The notes under the pieces: model-generated
Databases searched by the model: none
The model's input: the letters and a program-made list of their open reading frames with translations, nothing else
Told to the model about the DNA's origin: nothing
Shown here: one piece after another, positions 1 to 3,514 of the stretch
Position numbering within the stretch: position 1 is the stretch's first letter
Layout: every line of letters starts with the position of its first letter
Position numbers and translations under genes: made by a program
NCBI GenBank assembly: GCA_002367305.1
Contig: DFBG01000162.1
Location: 36,937 to 42,311, forward strand
DNA length: 5,375 bases
Origin: Actinobacteria bacterium UBA3086
GTDB taxonomy: Bacteria; Actinomycetota; Coriobacteriia; Anaerosomatales; UBA3086
Direction: 5' to 3'

Positions 1-19
1 AGATCTCGAAACACTAGAT

Positions 20-49
20 TTGACTACTTCCCCTCTTGGGGGGCAAAAT
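20..49 (+). promoter_or_regulatory. Candidate promoter of the 51-aa small gene
   Basis: A TTGACT box (20-25) and a CAAAAT box (44-49) are separated by 18 bases and resemble a housekeeping sigma-70 -35/-10 pair; the -10 keeps the important A2 and T6. Transcription would begin near 56 and give a leader of almost 90 bases before the small gene at 144. A short C/G hairpin (TTCCCC 28-33 with GGGGGG 38-43) lies in the spacer. The assignment rests on motif match only. Confidence 0.45.
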
Positions 50-80
50 AGCGTTACTGGGGTCAACCAGTAGCATCACC

Positions 81-129
81 GTCGTAGTAGTAGTTGCAGT
101 AGCAGTAGCAGTCGTAGTCCAGTCGTAGT
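81..129 (+). repeat. Degenerate GTA/GCA/GTC triplet tract in a 5' leader
   Basis: About sixteen consecutive triplets are almost all GTA, GCA or GTC when read from 81, and the tract runs to the edge of the Shine-Dalgarno site. It includes an exact 10-base direct repeat CAGTCGTAGT (109-118 and 120-129). One frame contains many TAG stops, and the other two have no usable start codon, so the tract is probably untranslated leader. It looks like a decayed microsatellite. Its effect, if any, on translation of the downstream gene is unknown. Confidence 0.7.
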
Positions 130-143
130 AGGAGGATGTAGCC

Positions 144-299
144 ATGACCCTGGCTCAGGCGCGCAAGCGCTATCCCATGGTGCCCAGCGAGATCGTGAAA
201 TGGGCAGTCGAGAACATCGCCGACGTTTCTGACCTTGAGCGCGGTCTGTCGCGCCTCGAGGCCGCCAAGCGAGTCCAGATCAAGTACTCCGCGGCGTAG
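144..299 (+). CDS. Small 51-aa protein of unknown function
   Basis: I do not recognise this protein. It starts at ATG 144, eight bases after a perfect AGGAGG (130-135), and ends at TAG 297-299. The product begins MTLAQARKRY and contains Arg/Lys clusters near residues 7-9 and 42-43. It has no signal peptide, membrane segment or cysteine. Residues 14-46 look mostly helical with alternating charged and hydrophobic positions, so a short helical protein, possibly a nucleic-acid or protein-binding one, is conceivable. The promoter pair upstream and the palindromic terminator at 396-423 frame it as a single-gene transcription unit. An ATG at 136 is followed at once by TAG and touches the ribosome site, so it is unlikely to be used. 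The ribosome site and framing make it probably real; its function is open. Confidence 0.65.
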   Translation: MTLAQARKRYPMVPSEIVKWAVENIADVSDLERGLSRLEAAKRVQIKYSAA

Positions 300-323
300 T
301 CTCCACCTCAGTTAATCTGTTTC

Positions 324-358
324 GCTCACCGGGCGGCGAGTGAGCCGTTCCGGTGTTT
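324..358 (+). other. Weak hairpins downstream of the small gene
   Basis: Two overlapping and mutually exclusive stems can form: GCTCAC (324-329) with GTGAGC (340-345), and CACCGG (327-332) with CCGGTG (350-355). Only TTT follows, so either would be a poor intrinsic terminator. A further 5-bp stem (CGCAC 371-375 with GTGCG 379-383) follows. They may protect the mRNA 3' end. The stretch 300-395 holds no gene that I can support. Confidence 0.3.
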
Positions 359-395
359 GGCGTGTCATAGCGCACCCAGTGCGTCCGTAGATACA

Positions 396-423
396 AGAAG
401 ACCGCCTAATTAGGCGGTCTTCT
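396..423. terminator. Perfect 28-bp palindrome, two-way terminator
   Basis: Positions 396-409 are the exact reverse complement of 410-423, centred on AATT, giving a stem of 12 or more base pairs with a tight AT loop. The outer arms supply A-rich and T-rich flanks on both strands (GGTCTTCT on each). It sits ten bases beyond the 3' end of tRNA-Cys on the minus strand and downstream of the small gene on the plus strand, so it probably ends transcription from both sides. Confidence 0.85.
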
Positions 424-432
424 GTTCATACA

Positions 433-506
433 TGGAGGCGACGCCCGGAATCGAACCGGGGATAAAGGCTTTGCAGGCCTCTGCCTTACCGCTTGGCCAC
501 GTCGCC
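433..506 (-). tRNA. tRNA-Cys (anticodon GCA)
   Basis: The minus strand folds into a complete cloverleaf of 74 bases including encoded CCA. The acceptor stem GGCGACG pairs fully with CGTCGCC, with U73 as discriminator, the usual cysteine identity base. The short D stem is GCC/GGC. The anticodon stem GAGGC/GCCTT has a 7-base loop CTGCAAA with U33 and anticodon GCA (plus positions 472-474). The T arm is CCCGG/CCGGG with loop TTCGATT. It lies downstream of tRNA-Gly on the same strand, with a terminator-like hairpin between them, and is followed by the palindromic terminator at 396-423. Confidence 0.97.
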
Positions 507-510
507 ATGT

Positions 511-580
511 GGCACCAGGTGTGCCGTTCTATCAAAGAAGGTTGGTCGCTTGGGCTTGATCCGCGCCCTACTGACCAACC
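511..580 (-). terminator. Hairpin between tRNA-Gly and tRNA-Cys
   Basis: GGTTGGTC (540-547) and GACCAACC (573-580) form a perfect 8-bp stem. Inside, after a symmetrical 4x4 internal loop, GGGC (552-555) pairs with GCCC (565-568). Read on the minus strand, downstream of tRNA-Gly, the stem is followed by TTCTTTGATAG, which resembles an intrinsic terminator with an interrupted T tract. A second small stem (GGCAC 511-515 with GTGCC 521-525) lies just before the 5' end of tRNA-Cys. I found no convincing separate tRNA-Cys promoter, so this may be a partial terminator or a processing site within a Gly-Cys transcript. Confidence 0.5.
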
Positions 581-594
581 CTCTGTGGAAATCA

Positions 595-669
595 TGGAGC
601 GGACGAAGGGATTCGAACCCTCGACCCCCACCTTGGCAAGGTGATGTTCTACCACTGAACTACGTCCGC
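595..669 (-). tRNA. tRNA-Gly (anticodon GCC)
   Basis: A 75-base cloverleaf including encoded CCA on the minus strand. The acceptor stem GCGGACG pairs fully with CGTCCGC, with U73. The D stem is GTTC/GAAC. The anticodon stem TCACC/GGTGG encloses loop TTGCCAA with U33 and anticodon GCC (plus positions 635-637). The T arm is GAGGG/CCCTT with loop TTCGAAT. It is the first gene behind a good minus-strand promoter at 680-708. Confidence 0.97.
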
Positions 670-679
670 GCGCTTGAGC

Positions 680-708
680 AGTGTACCAAGGTGTTTGGGG
701 GCTGGCAA
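680..708 (-). promoter_or_regulatory. Promoter of tRNA-Gly (and perhaps tRNA-Cys)
   Basis: On the minus strand TTGCCA (plus 703-708) and TACACT (plus 680-685) are separated by exactly 17 bases, and TGG precedes the -10, giving an extended -10 element. Initiation near 673 would leave only a few bases of leader before the mature 5' end at 669, as is usual for tRNA genes. Confidence 0.75.
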
Positions 709-712
709 GAGA

Positions 713-748
713 GTTCTCATAGGAGCTCGGAGAACCTCCTCAAGGTTC
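713..748. promoter_or_regulatory. Overlapping inverted repeats between divergent tRNA promoters
   Basis: GTTCTC (713-718) and GAGAAC (730-735) form an inverted repeat around a central GAGCTC (723-728). GAACCT (732-737) and AGGTTC (743-748) form a second perfect 6-bp repeat sharing bases with the first. GGTTCA occurs at 744-749 and again at 756-761. They lie between the tRNA-Gly and tRNA-Val promoters and could bind a regulator or may be chance symmetry. The space 670-832 holds no protein gene that I can support. Confidence 0.35.
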
Positions 749-790
749 ATGGAGCGGTTCAAGATTGGGGGTGGCGTATCCGCAGAAAGT

Positions 791-799
791 TGGTACAAT
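791..799 (+). promoter_or_regulatory. Extended -10 promoter of tRNA-Val
   Basis: TGG directly followed by TACAAT (794-799) is an extended -10 element matching TGnTATAAT at all but one position. It shares the context TTGGTACA with the tRNA-Gly promoter on the other strand. The -35 region 17 bases upstream (GTGGCG, 771-776) is poor, which extended -10 promoters tolerate. Initiation would fall near 806, about 27 bases before the tRNA. Confidence 0.65.
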
Positions 800-805
800 G
801 GCGTG

Positions 806-824
806 CGTCGCCTCGTGCGACGAG
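806..824 (+). other. Leader hairpin of tRNA-Val with two alternative pairings
   Basis: CGTCGC (806-811) can pair with GCGACG (817-822), and CTCGT (812-816) can instead pair with ACGAG (820-824). The two folds exclude each other. The element begins at the expected transcription start and ends eight bases before the mature tRNA, so it may shape 5' end processing by RNase P. Confidence 0.4.
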
Positions 825-832
825 TCACGTTC

Positions 833-907
833 GGGCGCTTAGCTCAGTGGGAGAGCACTTCCTCGACGCGGAAGGGGTCATAGGTTCGAATCCTATAGCG
901 CCCACCA
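833..907 (+). tRNA. tRNA-Val (anticodon GAC) with unusual C33 and G37
   Basis: A 75-base cloverleaf including encoded CCA. The acceptor stem GGGCGCT pairs fully with AGCGCCC, with A73. The D stem is GCTC/GAGC with loop AGTGGGA. The anticodon stem CTTCC (858-862) pairs fully with GGAAG (870-874). The T arm is ATAGG/CCTAT with loop TTCGAAT. The seven-base anticodon loop is TCGACGC (863-869), which puts GAC at 34-36 (865-867), C at 33 (864) and G at 37 (868). Almost all elongator tRNAs have U33, and valine tRNAs normally have A37. The body (A73, D loop, GGGTC variable region) is valine-like, and the promoter and terminator are strong, so the gene appears expressed. A sequencing error or a variant tRNA remain possible. 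Confidence 0.88.
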
Positions 908-917
908 TAGTGAATAG

Positions 918-962
918 AACGTCCCTCTGGAGTCCCTAACAGGATTCCGGAGGGACGTTTTT
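918..962 (+). terminator. Strong intrinsic terminator of tRNA-Val
   Basis: AACGTCCCTC (918-927) pairs with GAGGGACGTT (950-959). The stem continues inward (928-935 with 942-949, including two G-T wobbles) to a 6-base loop at 936-941, for about 18 base pairs in all. A run of T at 958-962 follows directly. It starts eleven bases after the tRNA 3' end. Confidence 0.93.
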
Positions 963-1006
963 GTTGTGTGGTGCGGCGCGGGTGCTACTGGGGATCATGT
1001 CCAGAG

Positions 1007-1044
1007 ATGCAAGATGCGTCGTCATTCTGTATCATTCAGATACA
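1007..1044 (+). promoter_or_regulatory. Candidate cold-shock gene promoter overlapped by an inverted repeat
   Basis: TATCAT (1030-1035) matches the -10 consensus at five of six positions, with a weak ATGCAA (1007-1012) 17 bases upstream. A perfect inverted repeat, TGTATC (1028-1033) and GATACA (1039-1044) with a 5-base centre, covers the -10 box and likely start site, where a repressor would bind. The same symmetry could form a small hairpin if transcription starts further up, for example from TTGTTG at 961-966. Either way the leader of the cold-shock gene would be about 100 bases or more. Confidence 0.35.
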
Positions 1045-1143
1045 TGAGGGCCCAAAGGGGGTCTGGTTCGCGACTTGGGGTACCCGCAGAAACGGGTTCC
1101 ATTTCGCTAGTTTTTGCCCTACGGGGTGAGAGGATGGATTTGC
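1045..1143 (+). other. Long structured 5' leader of the cold-shock gene
   Basis: The leader contains a GGGTACCC palindrome (1078-1085), a stem ACCCG (1082-1086) with CGGGT (1093-1097), and a T-rich run at 1110-1115. The ribosome site GAGAGGA is at 1128-1134. A long leader is a known trait of cold-inducible csp genes, where it controls mRNA folding and stability. I see no match to the enterobacterial cold box, so thermal control here is only an inference. Confidence 0.4.
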
Positions 1144-1347
1144 ATGGCTGAAGGTACCGTGAAGTGGTTCAACGCTGACAAGGGCTACGGTTTCATTTCT
1201 CGCGAGGATGGCGACGACCTGTTCGTTCACTTCTCTGAGATCCAGACCGATGGCTTCAAGACCCTCGAGGAGGGTCAGGCTGTGTCCTTTGAGGTCACCG
1301 CTGGCCAGAACGGCAAGATGCAGGCATCCAAGGTCACCGCTCTCTAA
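1144..1347 (+). CDS. csp: Cold-shock domain protein, 67 aa
   Basis: A single cold-shock (OB-fold) domain that binds single-stranded RNA and DNA and melts mRNA structure in the cytoplasm. The product starts MAEGTVKWFN. RNP1 is KGYGFI (residues 13-18) and RNP2 lies in DLFVHF (25-30), with the aromatic Trp8, Phe9, Tyr15, Phe17, Phe27 and Phe30 that stack on bases. At 67 residues it has the standard length for CspA-type proteins and is complete. ATG 1144 is chosen because it gives the conserved N terminus and lies nine bases after GAGAGGA (1128-1134). A five-codon frame (ATG 1134 to TGA 1151) overlaps the start. The gene is monocistronic, ending at the terminator 1378-1412. Whether it is cold-induced or constitutive cannot be told from the protein. 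Confidence 0.97.
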   Translation: MAEGTVKWFNADKGYGFISREDGDDLFVHFSEIQTDGFKTLEEGQAVSFEVTAGQNGKMQASKVTAL

Positions 1348-1377
1348 GCAACGGCTGACCGCCATAGTACGCATCTG

Positions 1378-1412
1378 AAAGGAGGCGGCCCAATGGGTCG
1401 CCTCCTTCTTTG
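1378..1412. terminator. Two-way intrinsic terminator
   Basis: The 11-base arms 1381-1391 and 1395-1405 pair with one G-T wobble around an AAT loop. AAA precedes the stem and TTCTTTG follows it, so each strand has a short T tract. It separates the cold-shock gene from the convergent membrane-protein gene and can serve both. Confidence 0.92.
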
Positions 1413-1435
1413 TGTCTCTATGTCGCTATAGGTTC

Positions 1436-2179
1436 CTACTCGGTGACCTCCGCGTGCGCTGTCGGGTCCAGGGGGTTGGTGCGGACTGCGAGAGAGAACA
1501 GGTATGGGTAAGCGGTATTCAGATGCTTCAGGTACGAAAGCCACTCTCCTGTCAGGAGGCTGTAGGCGCGCTTGATGTCGCCGGCGAGGTGAATCCGGTC
1601 GCTTGTCGGCAGCGCATCAAGATCGGTTCGACTCTCAAGCTCCTCGGCGAGATGGAACACGGCCCAGAGCAGCTGGGTGAACGCCTCGTGCTCCAGCAGG
1701 TTCTGGTTGCCGAGCAGGCCCAGTAGGAACGTGCGTCGTTCTCGGAGAAACTCATGTAGATCGTGGAGGTCGCCGCCCTCCATTTCGATCGAGTAGTCGT
1801 ACGTCATGAGATCGGTACGCGCTTTCTCGAAGTCCTTGTCCTTCCACGCATGCGTGACCACGACGTCGCTTCTGATCTCGTCGAACTCCGCGTCGAAGGC
1901 GGAGACCCTCCCGATCAGTCCCGTGCCGACTTCCGAGAAGAAGGCGCCGATGACCATGTTGAGTTTGTTCAGCTTCACTTTTCGCTCACGGTGTTCCAGA
2001 AGACGGTGCAGGATCATGGTAACCAGCAGGACCTCTATCGGGACGAATGCGATGTCACCGACCATGTAGATGAAGATATGGTGGGCGTCGTGGAACACGA
2101 GATAGTGCCCGAAATACAGAAGCGCCGAGGCACTCACGAGCCCTCCTGCCAACCCGATCTGCCATCTACGTTCTTTCAT
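1436..2179 (-). CDS. Two-helix membrane protein of unknown function, 247 aa
   Basis: I cannot name a characterised family. ATG at 2179 is preferred because AAGGAG (plus 2185-2190) lies five bases upstream; an in-frame ATG at 2224 would add 15 polar residues and lacks such a site. The product starts MKERRWQ. Hydrophobic segments at about residues 8-28 and 35-57 look like a membrane hairpin. Between and within them are His25, His30, Asp31, His33, His34, Asp42 and Glu49, unusual for plain anchors and reminiscent of a metal or haem site. Residues 58-75 are highly charged. A short GAFFSEVGTGLI stretch follows (78-89). The remaining 160 residues are soluble, helical and rich in Leu, Glu and Asp, probably cytoplasmic. 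The gene is alone on its strand, diverges from the cytochrome lipoprotein with a 112-base gap, and ends at the shared terminator. The frame is certain; the role is not. Confidence 0.88.
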   Translation of the reverse strand: MKERRWQIGLAGGLVSASALLYFGHYLVFHDAHHIFIYMVGDIAFVPIEVLLVTMILHRLLEHRERKVKLNKLNMVIGAFFSEVGTGLIGRVSAFDAEFDEIRSDVVVTHAWKDKDFEKARTDLMTYDYSIEMEGGDLHDLHEFLRERRTFLLGLLGNQNLLEHEAFTQLLWAVFHLAEELESRTDLDALPTSDRIHLAGDIKRAYSLLTGEWLSYLKHLNTAYPYLFSLAVRTNPLDPTAHAEVTE

Positions 2180-2291
2180 GTGTGCTCCTTCTGACTCAGC
2201 CGGCTTACGACGGTATTCTTCCACATGCGTGCAGTTCCGTGCGAGAGGGGTACATTCTCAAGCGATGTCGATTCCGTTGGAGGGACCTGAT

Positions 2292-2639
2292 ATGCGAGGA
2301 AAGTCTCGATTTTTCATCGTTGTGTTGGTCGCGTTGCTGTTGCTCTCGCTTACCGTCGGTATGACGGCGTGCTCCAGTGACGATGCTACCGAAACGGATA
2401 CGGGCTCAGCGATTGATTCGAGTGACGATGAGGGCGCCGTTGATGCGGCCGAGCCGGTCGATACTCGCCGTCAGCTCGTGGAGACCAAATGCTCGCTCTG
2501 TCACACGATGGACAGAGTCTGGGATGCGGACTACAACACGGAACAGTGGATCGGTGTGATCGAGCGGATGAAGCAGAACGGCCTCGTGATCAGTATCGAG
2601 TCCGAGGCATTGATACTGGAGTATCTGACCAACCAGTAG
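2292..2639 (+). CDS. Single-haem c-type cytochrome lipoprotein, 115 aa
   Basis: A small exported electron carrier. ATG 2292 follows GGAGGG (2279-2284) by seven bases and gives a proper signal peptide; the longer in-frame start at 2178 would place charged residues before it. Residues 4-6 are basic, 7-22 are hydrophobic, and MTAC (24-27) is a plausible lipobox with Cys27 lipidated. An acidic Ser/Asp linker (28-57) follows. The haem motif is CSLCH (67-71), the only CxxCH. The pattern W86...R92-M93 and a C-terminal EYL (110-112) match small class-I-like single-haem domains, and Met93 may be the distal haem ligand. It would sit on the outer face of the cell membrane. Its electron partner is not in the window. 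A weak TACATT (2251-2256) is the only -10 candidate seen. terC starts 66 bases later on the same strand. Confidence 0.85.
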   Translation: MRGKSRFFIVVLVALLLLSLTVGMTACSSDDATETDTGSAIDSSDDEGAVDAAEPVDTRRQLVETKCSLCHTMDRVWDADYNTEQWIGVIERMKQNGLVISIESEALILEYLTNQ

Positions 2640-2646
2640 AGTGATG

Positions 2647-2705
2647 TCGGGGCCTTCTCGTATACTTATTCGTGCACAGGCGGATAAGCACACAGGAGGC
2701 CCCGA
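2647..2705 (+). promoter_or_regulatory. Structure that masks the terC ribosome site
   Basis: Positions 2647-2658 (TCGGGGCCTTCT) pair with 2694-2705 (AGGAGGCCCCGA) in a 12-bp stem with one G-T wobble. The 3' arm contains the entire terC Shine-Dalgarno AGGAGG (2694-2699) and ends on the base before ATG 2706. Inside, CTTATTCG (2665-2672) pairs with CGGATAAG (2681-2688) in a second 8-bp stem with loop TGCACAGG. In mRNA coming from the upstream cytochrome gene this would block terC translation. Some TerC genes are controlled by the yybP-ykoY manganese riboswitch, but I do not see its conserved GGGGAGUA-type core, and the space is short for that class. Confidence 0.7.
2661..2666 (+). promoter_or_regulatory. 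Candidate -10 box of a local terC promoter
   Basis: TATACT matches the -10 consensus at five of six positions. No good -35 is seen 17 bases upstream. Initiation would fall near 2673, downstream of the 5' arm of the masking stem (2647-2658), so a transcript from here would have a free ribosome site. Confidence 0.4.
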
Positions 2706-3476
2706 ATGATCGATCTCTTTCTACTGCCCTCGAGTTGGATCGCGATTTTCACACTTGCACTGCTCGAGATCGTATTGGGAATCGATAACCTGGTCTTCAT
2801 CGCCATTGTCACGAGCCGTCTCCCGGAAGATGAGCAGCCACGCGCTCGCCGCATCGGCCTCATTGCGGCGCTTGGCACACGACTCATGTTGCTCTTCGCT
2901 CTTTCGTGGATCCTGGGCCTCACTAGGGTGCTCACTGAGTTCCACGTGTTCGGTCATCCGGTCGAACTCACGGGTCGCTCACTGATCCTTCTGGCCGGTG
3001 GTCTCTTCCTCATGTACAAGGCCACGGCGGAGATCTATCACAAGACAGAGCTGAAGGATGAGGAGGTCCATACTTCCGGCAAAACCCAGGCATTCGGTGC
3101 GGTGATATTGAATATCGCGATCATGGATATCATCTTCTCGCTCGATTCGGTGATCACTGCGGTCGGCATGGTCGGCGAGATTCCCCTCATGGTCACCGCC
3201 GTCGTCATCGCCATGGCAGTCATGATCGCATTCGCCGACCCGGTCAGTGAGTTCGTCAACGAGCACGCCTCGGTCAAGATCCTGGCGCTCTCATTCCTGC
3301 TCATGATCGGTCTGTTGCTCACCGCAGAGGCTTTCGAGGTCGTCGTTCCGAAGGGTTACGTCTACTTCGCGATGGCATTCTCACTCATTGTGGAGTTCAT
3401 TCAGATGCGCTACGAGGCCAACTTGACTCGTCGCAACAAGGGTCGAGCCAAGGAGCCAATCGCTGTCGAGGAGTGA
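2706..3476 (+). CDS. TerC-family integral membrane protein, 256 aa
   Basis: A polytopic membrane protein of the TerC family (PF03741), closest in feel to the YgdQ/YoaE type. Characterised relatives in Bacillus (MeeF, MeeY) and E. coli Alx are linked to manganese export or metal loading of secreted proteins; the substrate here is inferred only. About seven hydrophobic helices are visible, near residues 10-35, 51-73, 88-106, 129-155, 158-178, 190-212 and 216-233. The signature acidic motifs are LEIVLGIDN (20-28, with Glu21, Asp27, Asn28) and MDIIFSLDS (140-148, with Asp141, Asp147), which line the proposed metal path. A charged loop (109-127) separates the halves. The length suits a TerC domain without added CBS or CorC domains. 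ATG 2706 follows AGGAGG by six bases. The end is 14 bases from the stop of the convergent lipid kinase. Confidence 0.93.
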   Translation: MIDLFLLPSSWIAIFTLALLEIVLGIDNLVFIAIVTSRLPEDEQPRARRIGLIAALGTRLMLLFALSWILGLTRVLTEFHVFGHPVELTGRSLILLAGGLFLMYKATAEIYHKTELKDEEVHTSGKTQAFGAVILNIAIMDIIFSLDSVITAVGMVGEIPLMVTAVVIAMAVMIAFADPVSEFVNEHASVKILALSFLLMIGLLLTAEAFEVVVPKGYVYFAMAFSLIVEFIQMRYEANLTRRNKGRAKEPIAVEE

Positions 3477-3479
3477 TCT

Positions 3480-3514
3480 CCGGAACTCGCCTATCCCAGA
3501 AGCGGGGAGTCCGG
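3480..3514. other. Hairpin at the terC / lipid kinase junction
   Basis: CCGG (3480-3483) and ACTC (3485-3488) pair with GAGTCCGG (3507-3514), with A3484 bulged. CCC (3495-3497) can add inner pairs with the G run at 3504-3507. No T tract follows on either strand, so it would be a weak terminator at best, but no other terminator is seen between these convergent genes. Confidence 0.4.

Noticed and set aside
42..54. Partial inverted similarity between the first 60 bases (gggcaaaatagcg) and the csp leader (cgctagtttttgccc, 1105-1119)
   Set aside because: The match is short and gapped, so it may be chance; no shared function could be supported.
136..141. Start-stop ATG-TAG between the ribosome site and the small gene
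   Set aside because: It touches AGGAGG with no spacer, so initiation is unlikely; ATG 144 has proper spacing.
70..310. Minus-strand open frame of about 80 codons with a Tyr/Cys-rich tail encoded by the triplet tract
   Set aside because: No ATG or GTG start in the frame and no ribosome site; it lies antisense to the better supported 51-aa gene.
410..939. Several open frames of 69-148 codons over the tRNA region on both strands
   Set aside because: They run through two minus-strand tRNAs and one plus-strand tRNA with clear cloverleaves, promoters and terminators; the peptides are translated tRNA sequence.
1082..1115. Transcription attenuator in the csp leader
   Set aside because: The ACCCG/CGGGT stem is only 5 bp and the T run begins about a dozen bases after it, too far for an intrinsic terminator.
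966..1151. 61-codon plus-strand frame across the csp leader
   Set aside because: No ribosome site; it covers promoter and leader signals and overlaps the csp start.
1763..2194. 143-codon plus-strand frame opposite the membrane protein
   Set aside because: It is antisense to a frame with two hydrophobic helices, a good ribosome site and a terminator; its His/Asp/Val-rich product looks like a shadow.
2647..2705. Classical yybP-ykoY manganese riboswitch upstream of terC
   Set aside because: The conserved core is not visible and only 66 bases separate the genes; the structure is reported instead as a ribosome-site-masking stem.
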